DNA of 64,000 nt from Afipia birgiae 34632. GTDB lineage: Bacteria > Pseudomonadota > Alphaproteobacteria > Rhizobiales > Xanthobacteraceae. Shown in pieces: positions 43,711 to 55,915 of the stretch (positions within the stretch are counted from its first letter, which is position 1; every line of letters begins with the position of its first letter). The stretch lies in NCBI RefSeq assembly GCF_000308295.2, contig NZ_HG326652.1:1118392-1182391 (forward strand), given 5' to 3'. A model generated the notes under the pieces. It was not told the DNA's origin. It did no database searches and worked only from the letters and a program-made list of their open reading frames with translations. A program made the position numbers and the translations under genes.

Positions 43711-44673
43711 TCAACGCAAACTACGCGACTGACGTGCCGCCTGCAGTTTCGCGAAATCCTCGCCGGCATGATGCGACGAACGCGTCAGCGGGCTTGCTGA
43801 CACCATCAGGAAGCCCTTGGTGTAAGCGACTTTCTCGTAACCGCCGAATTCGTCCGGCGTCACGTAGCGCATCACGGCGTGATGCTTGAGGCTCGGTTGC
43901 AGGTACTGCCCGATGGTGAGGAAGTCGACGTCTGCCGAACGCAGGTCATCCATCACCTGCAACACTTCGTGACGCTCCTCGCCGAGGCCGACCATGATGC
44001 CGGACTTGGTGAAGATGGCCGGATCCATTTCCTTGACCCGCTGCAACAGCCGGATCGAATGGAAGTAGCGCGCGCCGGGACGCACGGTGAGATAGCGCGA
44101 CGGCACGGTTTCCAGATTGTGGTTGAACACATCGGGCTTGGCCGCCACGACCTGCTCCAGCGCACCCTCTTTGCGCAGAAAGTCCGGCGTCAGGATTTCG
44201 ATGGTCGTGGTCGGGCAGCTCGCGCGGATGGCGCGAATGGTTTTCGCAAAATGATCGGCGCCGCCGTCGGCGAGATCATCGCGGTCCACCGAGGTAATGA
44301 CAACATGGTTCAGGCCGAGCTTCGATACGGCCAGCGCCACATGCTCCGGCTCGGATGCATCGAGCGCGCCGGGCATTCCCGTCTTGACGTTGCAGAAGGC
44401 ACAGGCGCGGGTGCAGGTGTCGCCCATGATCATGAAGGTGGCGTGCTTCTTGTCCCAGCACTCGCCGATGTTGGGGCAGCCCGCTTCCTCGCACACCGTA
44501 ACGAGGCCGTTTTCCTTGACGATGTTGCGGGTGTTGGCATAGCCGCGGGAATTCGGGGCGCGCACCCGAATCCAGTCGGGTTTCGCCGGCGACTTCGAAT
44601 CGGGCCGGTTGACCTTCTCCGGATGGCGCGGACGCACCTGATTGGATGAGACAGTATCGATCAGAACAACCAT
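43711..44673 (-). CDS. lipA: lipoyl synthase
   Basis: This 320-residue radical-SAM enzyme inserts two sulfurs into octanoyl groups on lipoyl domains. Both Fe-S sites are visible: the auxiliary [12 protein letters not shown] (residues ~61-72) and the radical-SAM TCTRACAFC (CxxxCxxC, ~87-95). The conserved [10 protein letters not shown] motif is near the C-terminus. It leads a three-gene minus-strand run (lipA, ATPase, ratA-like) and is divergent from the DNA glycosylase gene 139 bp away. Confidence 0.96.
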   Translation of the reverse strand: MVVLIDTVSSNQVRPRHPEKVNRPDSKSPAKPDWIRVRAPNSRGYANTRNIVKENGLVTVCEEAGCPNIGECWDKKHATFMIMGDTCTRACAFCNVKTGMPGALDASEPEHVALAVSKLGLNHVVITSVDRDDLADGGADHFAKTIRAIRASCPTTTIEILTPDFLRKEGALEQVVAAKPDVFNHNLETVPSRYLTVRPGARYFHSIRLLQRVKEMDPAIFTKSGIMVGLGEERHEVLQVMDDLRSADVDFLTIGQYLQPSLKHHAVMRYVTPDEFGGYEKVAYTKGFLMVSASPLTRSSHHAGEDFAKLQAARQSRSLR

Positions 44674-44812
44674 GAAAGGCCCGCGATTTCCTTCGACTTA
44701 CCTAAGCCTGCCGATCCCTTGGTGCAAGCTGTCCGCGCCGTGCTACTCTGGAATGCATATCACGTCCTGAAGCAATCCAGCATGGCCCTCCGCGCACATC
44801 CCCTGCCCATAA

Positions 44813-45409
44813 ATGGCTGAAAACCGCGTTCCAGCCCCTGCCGGACGCCTGCTGACGCGCAAATTCTTTGCCCGCAGCGTCCATGAGGTCGCGCCCGACC
44901 TGATCGGGGCGACGCTGCTGGTGGACGGCGTCGGCGGCATCATCACCGAGGTCGAGGCCTATCACCACACCGAGCCGGCAGCACACTCCTTCAACGGACC
45001 GACGCCGCGCAACATGGTGATGTTCGGCCCGCCGGGATTTCTGTACGTCTATCGTTCCTATGGCATCCACTGGTGCATGAACTTTGTCTGCGAGAAGGAA
45101 GGCTCTGCCAGCGCGGTGCTGATCCGCGCGATCGAGCCGACCCACGGCATCCCGGCGATGCGGCGGCGGCGCGGATTGCACGACGAACGATCGCTGAGTT
45201 CAGGACCGGGCAAACTCTGTGAGGCGATGGCCGTGACCAACAAGCACAACGGCCTCGCGCTCGACGTCCCGCCGATTGCGATTCACGCGCGGCCCAGAAA
45301 GCCCGAGATCGTCAGCGGCATCCGTATCGGCATTACCAAGGCGGTGGAGCTGCCGTGGCGCTACGGATTGAAGGGCTCGAGGTTTCTCAGCAAGCCGTTT
45401 CCGGCATAA
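44813..45409 (+). CDS. mpg: 3-methyladenine DNA glycosylase (MPG/AAG type)
   Basis: The 198-residue monofunctional glycosylase has the family signatures: [20 protein letters not shown] with the catalytic Glu, [37 protein letters not shown] and [13 protein letters not shown]. It excises alkylated and deaminated purines for base-excision repair. ATG 44813 starts [19 protein letters not shown]. No partner gene is adjacent. The next 197 bp hold no gene, and the palindrome at 45607 follows. Confidence 0.92.
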   Translation: MAENRVPAPAGRLLTRKFFARSVHEVAPDLIGATLLVDGVGGIITEVEAYHHTEPAAHSFNGPTPRNMVMFGPPGFLYVYRSYGIHWCMNFVCEKEGSASAVLIRAIEPTHGIPAMRRRRGLHDERSLSSGPGKLCEAMAVTNKHNGLALDVPPIAIHARPRKPEIVSGIRIGITKAVELPWRYGLKGSRFLSKPFPA

Positions 45410-45606
45410 GGCGAAATGGTGACGAACTTCGCTGCAAAAGGCGAATTGGCGACGTAACTGCGGCACCTCGGAATTCGAGATGTTTGTAGCGCAGCGACAT
45501 CCGACCAACCGATCGCGTGCTCGTTATGCGCCGCGTGCATGACCGTGAAGGCATGCAAGCCTCGAAAAGATGCATCCATCAGAATGCAGGCAGCGACCAA
45601 GTCAGC

Positions 45607-45689
45607 CGTCGTTGCGAGGAGCGCTTGTAACGAGGCAATCCAGTTCTTTGCCCTTGGCTCTGGATTGCTTCGCTCCGCTCGCAATGACG
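45607..45689. repeat. CGTCGTTGCGAGGAGC-type palindromic repeat, copy 1
   Basis: Left arm starts CGTCGTTGCGAGGAGCG and includes GGCAATCCAG; right arm has CTGGATTGCTTCGCTCCGCT then CGCAATGACG. The 83-nt unit folds into one long hairpin with a short central loop. A close relative is at 57774-57860. The remaining part of the 45410-45706 gap shows nothing. Confidence 0.9.
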
Positions 45690-45706
45690 AGAGGGACAAT
45701 TCCGGC

Positions 45707-46093
45707 TCAAATCGCCGCGTGGCAGACGGCCTCGATCCGGTTGCCGTCGGGATCACGAAGGAACGCGGCATAATAAGATGCGTGATAGTTGCGCAGGCCC
45801 GGCGCGCCGTCGTCGCTGCCGCCCGCCGCGATGCCCGCGTCCCAGAATGCATCGACCTGCGTTTGCCACTTTGCCTTGAAGCACCAGTGGCGGCCTGCGG
45901 CGTCTTCAGGCTTCGCACCCTTGCGGATCGAGATGTAGACGCGATCCGGATACGCTGAACGCGAGCGCTCGCCATAACCAAGCCAGTCATCGCGGCGTCC
46001 GACCTTGACGACGCCAAGCACATTCATGATCGCATCATAGAAGCGCTCTGCTGCGGCGATGTCGGAGACGGTAATCGAAACATGATCGAGCAT
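45707..46093 (-). CDS. VOC-family (glyoxalase/dioxygenase fold) protein
   Basis: The 128-residue protein has a single VOC module: MLDHVSITVSDIAAAERFYD with the metal-binding His near residue 4, HWCFKAKWQTQVDAFWDAG, and the C-terminal YAAFLRDPDGNRIEAVCH with the Glu ligand. Such proteins act as lyases, dioxygenases or resistance proteins; the substrate cannot be assigned. The palindromic repeat lies just beyond its stop codon (18 bp). Confidence 0.88.
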   Translation of the reverse strand: MLDHVSITVSDIAAAERFYDAIMNVLGVVKVGRRDDWLGYGERSRSAYPDRVYISIRKGAKPEDAAGRHWCFKAKWQTQVDAFWDAGIAAGGSDDGAPGLRNYHASYYAAFLRDPDGNRIEAVCHAAI

Positions 46094-46205
46094 CGGTCAC
46101 CCCAGGATATTACGTCATTCGTTCCGGCGTTTCAGCCAGCCGCCACGACGCTACCACAGGACGATACGATGGGGCTGGGATCAAACGCCCCGCAGCGAAT
46201 CCCGC

Positions 46206-47368
46206 TCAGGCGCGGCGCGTCGAGAAGTCGGTCACCAGAGGCAGGAGGACGAGCGGCAGCAGCCAGACGGCAATCGGAACGAATGCGAACGCAGCATTCC
46301 CGCTGACGTCCCACGCGAAGCCGCCGATGACCGACATCGTCATCGCAAGGCCATAGCCAAGTGTAAACACGCCAGCCGACATCCGCGGCACATCATCCGG
46401 TGCGACCAGCAGAGCCGGCAATGCCAACGTGAGGGTCAGCGTGACGGCGCAGGCAAAGCCGATCAGAGCCGCCGATCCGATCACGCTCCATGGTCCCCAT
46501 GGAATCAGAACGCCGGCAATGCCCGCAAGCCCTACCGCTGCGGCACCGAGCAAAGGCCACTTCTTGCGCTCCCATCGGCTAGCCATCGCGAGGAGAATGA
46601 GTGACGCGGGCAACTGCCCCGCGTTGAGAGCCGTCAAAGCCGGAGCAATCAATTCAGTGCGGCTTGTTTGCAGCAGATACCCCGGAAGAAAGGCATTGGT
46701 GCAAAAATAAAGCTGGTTGGCCCCGCTCATCATGAGGCCGACCTTCCACAGCAAGGGGTCGTGCCAATCGGGCATCCAGAGGTTGTGACGTGCGACCGGC
46801 GCGCTTTTGCCGCCGGGCTGAAACCAGAAAATGATGAGCGCGATCGCCACGAGCGGGATCGACCAGAGCACCAGGCTCGCGCGCCAGCTCCCTGCAAGAA
46901 GCGGCACGATGACAGCAGCGAGCATCACCGGGAAGATTTCGCCGCACAGAAGCCCATTGGTATATACGGCGGTGGCAAAGCCGATCCGGTCCGGCACCCA
47001 CTGACGCACCGTCGGCGGCAGCGACGGCTGCATCACCGCGACCCCCGCCGCCATGATCACGGTCGTGATGTAAAGCATCCACGTGTCGGTCGCGAACCCG
47101 CGCAAAGCCGAACCTGCCGCCGCGATGAGAAGCCCGATGATAAGCGCAGGCACAGCACCCACGCGCGCTATCAGCAGTGAGCCCGGCACCGCGACCAGAG
47201 CGAACAGGAAAACCGGAATGGCATTGAGAATTCCGACTTCCGTGCCGGAAAGCCTGAGATCGAGAATAATAAGCGCAAGAACCGGCGGGATCGCAAGGAT
47301 GGTCAGACGAAGACCATTCCCTGCGAGCCAAAGAAGAAAAAGCGCGCCGAATGTCGAGCGTGCCGAGC

Positions 47369-47372
<4 letters not shown>
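46206..47372 (-). CDS. MFS transporter of the CynX/NimT group
   Basis: The 388-residue protein has about 12 hydrophobic helices and MFS-type loops; it begins at GTG 47372, whose bases overlap the TGA stop of valS. The N-terminus [20 protein letters not shown] and [20 protein letters not shown] resemble cyanate/2-nitroimidazole-type transporters (CynX). The substrate is unproven. Coupling to valS by a 4-nt overlap is unusual for a transporter and may simply reflect gene packing. Confidence 0.87.
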
Positions 47373-50227
<2,855 letters not shown>

Positions 50228-50249
50228 CTTGCGTGCAATCGTCGGTTAT

Positions 50250-50326
50250 CGCGCTGGAACGCATCCAGCGCGCTCTAGCGCGTTTTCAGGCGTCGTGAAA
50301 TCCGGAATGCGTTCGGAAACGCGGGC
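50250..50326. repeat. two hairpins upstream of valS
   Basis: CGCGCTGGA-ACGCA-TCCAGCGCG (50250-50272) is a perfect 9-bp hairpin in the valS leader. It is followed by CTCTAGCGCG and a second stem CGCGTTTTC/GGAAACGCG (50279-50287 with an arm about 30 nt further on). They resemble dispersed GC-rich repeats and are unlike the CYAGTG family. Confidence 0.5.
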
Positions 50327-50446
50327 GCGACTATATTGGGTGTCAGCCCTGAAAGCAAAACCTGCAATATTCCGGGCATTTGACGCCAGGAAGCCGAGAT
50401 TCCAGATGAGCTGCCTGGATTGGCTCGATTGCGTTGATGCAAACGA

Positions 50447-51226
50447 TTAGCGGCCGCGGGAGACCCGTTCGATCTCGGCCTTGACGATCCGCTCGACCAG
50501 ATTGGGCAGATTGTCGTCCAGCCAGGACTTCAGCATCGGGCGAAGCATCTCCTTGACGAGATCCTCCAGCGTCCGGGCATTGTTGCTCAGGACAGTATTC
50601 TGCAGCGCGTTGAAAGCGGACTCGACTGCCGACACCGTCGAACCCGACAGAATCTGCTGCGATGGCATCTCGCGCGGCGCCGCCATGAAACTGGGCGACT
50701 CCATCGCGGGCGAGCGGTGATGTGAGGCTTGAACCATCGGTGACTCGGTGAACTCCAGATCGTCCTCGGGTTCGATCTTGTTGAACGACGGCGGGACCGG
50801 TTCAGGCACCGCCATCTGCTCGGTCAACTCGAACACGTCGTTATCGTCTTCCGGCTCTTCGGCCTTCGGCGGCGCGGCGGGCGCATCGAAGCTCGCCATC
50901 ATCGCGTCGATTTCGTCCTGGCTGTTCTTTGCGGCAGGTGCAGGCGCCGGTTTAGCGGCAGGAGCCGCCGCCGGAGCTGGCCGGGCCGGTGCGATCTTGG
51001 ATGGCGGAATGCCTGCCATCACCGGACGAGCCGGAGCAGGAGCAGGACGGGACATTTCCGCCTTGGGAACTTCGGTCTTTTGAGGTGCGGCGACCGGAGC
51101 AGCAGCCGGCGGAGCCGCAGCGGCAGCTCCTGCTGCAGGCTTGGCTTCGTCATCGGAAATGATGCGCCTGATCGACGCCAGAATCTCCTCCATCGAGGGC
51201 TCCTGCGCCTTTGCCGGTTGCGTCAT
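50447..51226 (-). CDS. popZ: PopZ-type polar organizing protein (DUF2497)
   Basis: The 259-residue protein has the PopZ layout. An N-terminal helix with EPSMEEILASIRRIISDDEA is followed by a long Pro/Ala-rich acidic linker (about 30-190) and C-terminal helices (ESAFNALQNTVLSNNARTLE, LVKEMLRPMLKSWLDDNLPN, LVERIVKAEIERVSRGR). PopZ forms a polar condensate that anchors ParB-bound chromosome origins and signalling proteins. ATG 51226 is preferred to the in-frame GTG 51238. Its place near valS and tolC is common in alphaproteobacteria. Confidence 0.92.
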   Translation of the reverse strand: MTQPAKAQEPSMEEILASIRRIISDDEAKPAAGAAAAAPPAAAPVAAPQKTEVPKAEMSRPAPAPARPVMAGIPPSKIAPARPAPAAAPAAKPAPAPAAKNSQDEIDAMMASFDAPAAPPKAEEPEDDNDVFELTEQMAVPEPVPPSFNKIEPEDDLEFTESPMVQASHHRSPAMESPSFMAAPREMPSQQILSGSTVSAVESAFNALQNTVLSNNARTLEDLVKEMLRPMLKSWLDDNLPNLVERIVKAEIERVSRGR

Positions 51227-51406
51227 CTCCGACTCCACATCATCGGCTTCGATCTATCCATGTGACCTGCAAAAGCCGCACACCACCGTCACGAATCGCT
51301 TTGCGACCCTTTAGAACGGTATGTCATGGCAACAATTTATTGCAAGCAACGGCCTGCGTACCGGGCCGGTTGATCACAGCGCTGACGAGAGAAGGTTAAC
51401 CTGCGG

Positions 51407-51489
51407 CCTGGTGGTGTGGATTTGACATTCGCGCTCACCCTGCCCGCAGGTTCGCGGCGCGAATATCAAATCCAACAACTCCACTCAGG
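51407..51489. repeat. CYAGTG palindrome, copy 3 (solo, degenerate)
   Basis: Inner arms GGATTTGACATTCGCG (51418-51433) and CGCGAATATCAAATCC (51458-51473) pair with one mismatch around a 24-nt loop. Bulge AAC follows on the right, and the outer arms (CCTGGTGG... and ...CCACTCAGG) are partly decayed. It lies 2 nt beyond the tolC stop codon. Confidence 0.75.
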
Positions 51490-51491
51490 GA

Positions 51492-52904
51492 TTAGCGGCC
51501 GTCGGGTGTCCGGACGCCGAACCAGCTATCGCGAACCTGGTGATAGTGGACGCTCGGATCGTAGACGTTGGTCGCGAGATTCAGGACACTCGGCGACAGA
51601 CGTCCGATGGAGTTGAGCACGCTGTAGGATGCAACGACGCGATCGTGCTGCGCCGTCACCAGCGCGACACGCGCATTCACCAGCGCCTGCTGCGCATTGA
51701 GGACGTCCAGCGTGGTGCGCTGTCCCACCCGCGCTTCTTCGCGAACGCCGTTGAGTGCGATTTCAGAAGCAGTCACCTGCGATTGCGCCGACTGAACCTG
51801 CGCCTTGCCGGCGACAAGCTGGCCCCATGCCTGCGCAACGGTGGCGCGGGTCTGGTCGCGAACCTGTTCGAGGTTGAGGCGCTGCTGCGCCAGCGTTTCT
51901 TTCGACTGACGGATCAGCGAGTACTCGGCGCCGCCCTGATAGACCGGCACCGTCAGCTGGGCGACGGCGGATGCGCCGAACGCCTTGTAAGTCGACATCG
52001 TGCTTTCGTAAGACTGCTGCACGCTGCCCTGAAGGGTCACAACCGGGAACAACGCACCCTCGTTGACCTTCACCTGAAGGAAACTCACGTCGATGCCGTA
52101 CATGGCCGCCGTGACGTTCGGGTTTTCCAGCAGGCTGCGATCAACCGCTGCATTCAGCGTGGTCGGCAGAAAACGATCGACCGGCGACCCGGGCGCAAGG
52201 TTGACAGGATCGTTGCCGATGATGCGGCGGAAATTCGCGCGCGTCGTCGTCAGGTTGGATTCCGCTGTCAGAAGCTGAGTCTTGCCCGCGGCAAGCTGGG
52301 CTTCGGACTGCGCGACGTCGGTGCGCGTCACTTCGCCGACATTGAAACGATCGCGGGTCTGCTTGAGGGTCTGCTCGAGCACGCGGACGTTGCTCTTCTG
52401 CACTTCGACGATCGCGGCGTCGCGCAGGTAATCCATGTAGACGGTCGCAGCCGAGAACAGCACGGTCTGTTCGAGGACGCGCAACCCTTCGCGCGATGCC
52501 GAAACCTGGCTTTCCGCGGCTCGCGTGCGATTGCCGGTCTGGCCGCCGTTGTACAGTGTCTGGGTGACTGTCGCGCCGACCGAACGCGGTGCGTTGACGC
52601 CGCGCAGGCCGATTTCGCTCAATCGTCCGCCGACCTGCGTGTTGGTCTGGGTCTCGGTGTACTGGGTGCCTGCGCTGGCGGTGACAGCGACGCGCGGACG
52701 ATAGCCGGACAATGCCTGTGGCACGCTTTCGTCGGTCGCGCGGACCGATGCGCGCTGCGCGTTCAGCTGCGGGTTGTTCTGGTAGGCTCGCACCAGCGCG
52801 GCATCAATGGTGTCAGCCATGACAGGAGTTGTCATGACCGAGCCCATCAAGAGGGCCGCAAGCGCGACACCCGCACTGAGTTTCGTCCGATTTTTAGCTT
52901 GCAT
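51492..52904 (-). CDS. tolC: TolC-family outer-membrane channel
   Basis: The 470-residue protein has a signal peptide (cleavage near TPVMA, residue 30) and the duplicated TolC fold with long alpha-helical repeats. Typical segments are DTIDAALVRAYQNNPQLNAQ, VTQTLYNGGQTGNRTRAAES, RDRFNVGEVTRTDVAQSEAQ and VYQGGAEYSLIRQSKETLAQ. It forms the outer-membrane exit duct for type I secretion and RND pumps; candidate partners in this window are the ABC/HlyD pair at 0.8-4 kb and the RND pump at 61-64 kb. It follows the methyltransferase gene on the same strand. Confidence 0.93.
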   Translation of the reverse strand: MQAKNRTKLSAGVALAALLMGSVMTTPVMADTIDAALVRAYQNNPQLNAQRASVRATDESVPQALSGYRPRVAVTASAGTQYTETQTNTQVGGRLSEIGLRGVNAPRSVGATVTQTLYNGGQTGNRTRAAESQVSASREGLRVLEQTVLFSAATVYMDYLRDAAIVEVQKSNVRVLEQTLKQTRDRFNVGEVTRTDVAQSEAQLAAGKTQLLTAESNLTTTRANFRRIIGNDPVNLAPGSPVDRFLPTTLNAAVDRSLLENPNVTAAMYGIDVSFLQVKVNEGALFPVVTLQGSVQQSYESTMSTYKAFGASAVAQLTVPVYQGGAEYSLIRQSKETLAQQRLNLEQVRDQTRATVAQAWGQLVAGKAQVQSAQSQVTASEIALNGVREEARVGQRTTLDVLNAQQALVNARVALVTAQHDRVVASYSVLNSIGRLSPSVLNLATNVYDPSVHYHQVRDSWFGVRTPDGR

Positions 52905-53097
52905 TACGTCATATCCCCAAACCGGTTCCGCTCGCCATTAAGGCGCGCGGATACCGGGTCTCTGAGTCGCCTTTGCCCGTTCCGCGTAAGTCTATGCATC
53001 GGTTCAACCCGGTGAAACCCCAAGGTAACCACTTGCGGTCGAAACAGTGTGGCTGGGACATTGTAGCCACACCTGCGCAGTTCCAAGGAAAACGATC

Positions 53098-53763
53098 CTA
53101 GAATGTAAACGCTGGACGGCGCTCAAGACCCGTCAAAACCGGCGCAGAGGCGTCAAAAAGCACCCGGTTCCCGAAATCCGACGGAGAGCGCGCAACCAGG
53201 GTGGCCCGTGGGGGCGTCCTGGTGGCAAAGACGCCGACAAGCCGGCCGCCCATCTTCAGCTGCTCATAGAGCCCCTGAGGCTCAACTTCGGTCGCGCCGT
53301 CCATGACAATGACGTCGTACGGCGCGTGGGCGCGGTCGCCCTCGGCCGGGGCGGCGGCGGTGACAGTCGCGTTGGCGAGACCCAGACCGGCCAGATTCTT
53401 CTTCGCTGCGGCAGCCAGCGACGGGTCGGGCTCGGTGGCGAACACTTCCGCGGCGAGATGGGAAAGAACGGCCGCCGAATAGCCGCTCGCGCAACCGACC
53501 ACCAGCACGCGGTCCGTTTCGGAGATCGCAGCAGCCTGCAGCATCTTTGCGAGCACCGCCGGCTTGATCAGGTGGCGTTTCGGCTGCCCGTCTGCAGCAA
53601 CGTCGATATCCAGATCCAGGTAGGCGATGGCCCGCTTGCCATCCGGCACAAATGTTTCACGCGGGACCGCGAGCATCGCATCGATAATGCGCAGGTCGGT
53701 GACGTCGCTGGGCCGCACCTGACAGTCGACCATATTCTGCCGCGAGGCCGTGAAATCTGACAT
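53098..53763 (-). CDS. protein-L-isoaspartate O-methyltransferase homologue
   Basis: The 221-residue SAM-dependent methyltransferase belongs to the PCMT family as found next to tolC in rhizobia. It starts MSDFTASRQNMVDCQVRPSD, which differs from canonical Pcm, and has motif I VLVVGCASGYSAAVLSHLAA (Cys-Ala in place of the usual Gly-Thr-Gly) and VIVMDGATEV. It may repair isoaspartyl residues or have changed specificity. The 193-bp gap to tolC probably contains the tolC promoter. Confidence 0.85.
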   Translation of the reverse strand: MSDFTASRQNMVDCQVRPSDVTDLRIIDAMLAVPRETFVPDGKRAIAYLDLDIDVAADGQPKRHLIKPAVLAKMLQAAAISETDRVLVVGCASGYSAAVLSHLAAEVFATEPDPSLAAAAKKNLAGLGLANATVTAAAPAEGDRAHAPYDVIVMDGATEVEPQGLYEQLKMGGRLVGVFATRTPPRATLVARSPSDFGNRVLFDASAPVLTGLERRPAFTF

Positions 53764-53883
53764 GGGATAACCTCAAGACAGGAACACTGATTAGGTCACA
53801 GGGACAAGGTCACAAGGCCTAGCCGGATCGACGTTGCCCGGCGCAGGCATATTTGCTGCAAGGCCGAATACGTTGCAAGCCTG

Positions 53884-53962
53884 CTAGTGGAGCGGATTTG
53901 ACATTCGCGACCCACTCCGTCGCAAATTCGCAACGCGAATGTCAAATCCAAAGCTCCACTAG
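53884..53962. repeat. CYAGTG palindrome, copy 4 (bulge on right)
   Basis: Outer arms CTAGTGGAGC (53884-53893) and GCTCCACTAG (53953-53962), inner arms GGATTTGACATTCGCG (53894-53909) and CGCGAATGTCAAATCC (53934-53949), bulge AAA (53950-53952), 24-nt loop. All 26 pairs are perfect. Confidence 0.9.
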
Positions 53963-53975
53963 AAACTCATATTTG

Positions 53976-54052
53976 CCAGTGGTCCTTCGATTCTAACATT
54001 CGCAAAGTTGTCTGCCGAAACGGATGCGAATGTTAGAATCGGGACCACCAGG
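53976..54052. repeat. CYAGTG palindrome, copy 5 (bulge on left)
   Basis: Outer left CCAGTGGTCC (53976-53985), bulge TTC, inner arms GATTCTAACATTCGCA (53989-54004) and TGCGAATGTTAGAATC (54025-54040), 20-nt loop, and an imperfect outer right arm GGGACCACCAGG. It is 13 nt (AAACTCATATTTG) from copy 4. Copies 4 and 5 fill most of the 53764-54125 gap; nothing else is seen there. Confidence 0.85.
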
Positions 54053-54125
54053 TGCAAGTCGCAAGTCTGTCTATGGTATGAAATCCCCGAGCATGACAGC
54101 ATGCGGTGGGGATCGAAGGCTGGGA

Positions 54126-54794
54126 ATGATGACACACGACACGACACGATCTGCGTTCCGTTTCCGGGTTCGCGATTTGCCGCTGGCCGCGCTGCTGATC
54201 TGCGCGAGCATCGCGCCCGCACCTGCGCAAACGGCAACCGCAGCACCGGCGGACACCGCGGACCAACAGGTTCCAAAGCGCAAGAAAATGATCGAGCGCG
54301 CTGCCGCTGTCATGAAGGCGCTCGGAGATGCTTCCGTCAAACGTGGGCAGAAACTCCCGGCGCTGGCCGACTATTACGCCGCCAAAGCCGACCTCAAGTC
54401 GATCGATCCGTCTGCTCCGGAAGCTCCACGGGCGAAGAAGCTGCTGGCGGCGATGCAGAAGAACGAGCGCGAATATGTCCGCAAGCTCGGCACCAACAAC
54501 ATCGACGCCAGATTGGATTCGCTGAGCGGCAACGTCGACGGCCGCAAGAAATTTGCAGCGGATACCCGCAAGCAGATGCTGCGCCGGGGACTTTCAATGG
54601 ACATCAGTACGTCCGGCGAGCACGAGACGGTGTTGAACTACAAGTATTTCAAGATGGATCGCCCGACGGTTCTCAACCTCGCGGAATCCGGGAAGATCTT
54701 CAACAAGGCGCGTGATCTCGGATTCCGCTCCGTCATCTTCACCGACGGACGCCTCACCTGGACCTACGACGTCGCGGCCAACACATTCAAATGA
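54126..54794 (+). CDS. exported protein of unknown function
   Basis: This protein is about 222 residues long, starting at ATG 54126 (or ATG 54129). The N-terminal signal peptide has RVRDLPLAALLICASIAPAP with likely cleavage after AQA or nearby (about residue 36). The mature domain is Lys/Arg-rich and helical at first, then has a C-terminal alpha/beta part with NYKYFKMDRPTVLNLAES, GKIFNKARDLGFRSVIFTDG and LTWTYDV. No characterised family was recognised. The next small gene overlaps its stop by 4 nt. Confidence 0.72.
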   Translation: MMTHDTTRSAFRFRVRDLPLAALLICASIAPAPAQTATAAPADTADQQVPKRKKMIERAAAVMKALGDASVKRGQKLPALADYYAAKADLKSIDPSAPEAPRAKKLLAAMQKNEREYVRKLGTNNIDARLDSLSGNVDGRKKFAADTRKQMLRRGLSMDISTSGEHETVLNYKYFKMDRPTVLNLAESGKIFNKARDLGFRSVIFTDGRLTWTYDVAANTFK

Positions 54795-55078
54795 GGAAAG
54801 ATCAGCGCAAACGGTCCGGCGGAACACCGGCGTCCGGCCCGGGCCAATCCCTGCCCGGCTCAGACCATGGCGCGCTGTCCGCGAGCGGCCTGTCGGCTGT
54901 CCGGCGGCAGATGGGTGAGTTCGACGACCTGCCGCCCGAAGTGCGCGCGGCGTTGATGTCCGCGAATGAACCCAGCGACCAGATGATCGACGTCCTCTGC
55001 ACGATGCATCGCAGTGGTTTTCCGGTCGAAGCCCTGATGAAGGTGATCACGGCAAGCAACGCCAGAAGCAGCAGCTAG
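54791..55078 (+). CDS. small soluble protein of unknown function
   Basis: The 95-residue protein overlaps the preceding gene by ATGA, so it is translationally coupled to the exported protein. A disordered Gly/Ser/Pro-rich N-terminal third is followed by a helical part with EFDDLPPEVRAALMSANEPS and MIDVLCTMHRSGFPVEALMK. The coupling is the main evidence that both are real genes. No family recognised. The 127 bp after it, up to tRNA-Cys, show nothing. Confidence 0.68.
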   Translation: MRKDQRKRSGGTPASGPGQSLPGSDHGALSASGLSAVRRQMGEFDDLPPEVRAALMSANEPSDQMIDVLCTMHRSGFPVEALMKVITASNARSSS

Positions 55079-55205
55079 CTCGAATCGAGGGCACGGTTAT
55101 CACCGCCGCAAATCCGCCCAACCGGGCTCGGCTGCGGCATAAAGACGAGCCCCGGTCACGGGATTGCATAAGTGCCTGTGCCCTTGTAACTAGTCGCGCG
55201 AGTGG

Positions 55206-55279
55206 GGCCACGTGGCGGAGTGGTGACGCAACGGTCTGCAAAACCGTGTACACCGGTTCAATTCCGGTCGTGGCCTCCA
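55206..55279 (+). tRNA. tRNA-Cys(GCA)
   Basis: The 74-nt cloverleaf has acceptor GGCCACG/CGTGGCC, anticodon stem ACGGT/ACCGT around loop CTGCAAA (anticodon GCA), T arm CCGGT-TCAATTC, discriminator T and encoded CCA. Confidence 0.96.
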
Positions 55280-55383
55280 ACATTCTCTTAGCCATTCACC
55301 CATCTCTCTCATTTTTGGGCGATTTACGCTTTGCAAGACTCAGGGCCTTTGCTATAGGCGGCCCATTGCTGCTTCAGCAGTAT

Positions 55384-55458
55384 TCCTCGGTAGCTCAGCG
55401 GTAGAGCATTCGACTGTTAATCGAATGGTCGCTGGTTCGAATCCAGCCCGGGGAGCCA
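55384..55458 (+). tRNA. tRNA-Asn(GUU)
   Basis: The 75-nt cloverleaf has acceptor TCCTCGG/CCGGGGA, anticodon stem TTCGA/TCGAA around loop CTGTTAA (anticodon GTT), T arm GCTGG-TTCGAAT-CCAGC and encoded CCA. Confidence 0.97.
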
Positions 55459-55555
55459 ATCAAATCAATCACTTAGCTGACCTTGATCCACTCCCGCCTT
55501 GCGGGGGATTGCGCCTGTGCATAGCTGCCCTTGATGGCGCGGCGGGCAATCCAGG

Positions 55556-55882
55556 GTGGAACAGGCGGTTTTTGAAGTGAGCGCAGAATCCAGGGCCGAA
55601 CTCGACCGCCACTTTGAATGGATCGCGAACCGGCTTCCGGAAAAGGGGGCCCGTTTCATACGCTGGTTGCGTCAACCGTCATCGCGTTGGGTGAGGATTC
55701 CCCTCGCCTTTCTCCTTGTCGTTGGCGGAATTTTCAGTTTCCTGCCCGTTCTGGGCCTCTGGATGCTGCCGCTTGGCCTTATGCTGATTGCTCAGGACGT
55801 GCCGTTCCTGCAGCGGCCGCTGGCCAACGCGCTTGGCTGGGCCGAACGAAAGTGGCTGGGCCGGAAGAACGGACAGCCCTAG
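55556..55882 (+). CDS. small membrane protein with two hydrophobic helices
   Basis: GTG 55556 (or GTG 55577) starts a protein of about 100-108 residues. A charged N-terminal part with LDRHFEWIANRLPEKGARFI precedes two adjacent helices (IPLAFLLVVGGIFSFLPVLG and LWMLPLGLMLIAQDVPFL). A basic Trp-containing tail follows. The helix pair with PVLGxWMLPLGLMLIAxD is a pattern I associate with small uncharacterised rhizobial membrane proteins. No ribosome-binding site is convincing, so the start is uncertain. Confidence 0.65.
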   Translation: MEQAVFEVSAESRAELDRHFEWIANRLPEKGARFIRWLRQPSSRWVRIPLAFLLVVGGIFSFLPVLGLWMLPLGLMLIAQDVPFLQRPLANALGWAERKWLGRKNGQP

Positions 55883-55915
55883 TCATCGCAGGAAGTCATC
55901 TCAGGAAGTCTTGGA

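Noticed and set aside
51540-53015. 491-codon plus-strand open frame opposite tolC
   Set aside because: Shadow of the TolC gene; it also runs through the tolC promoter region.
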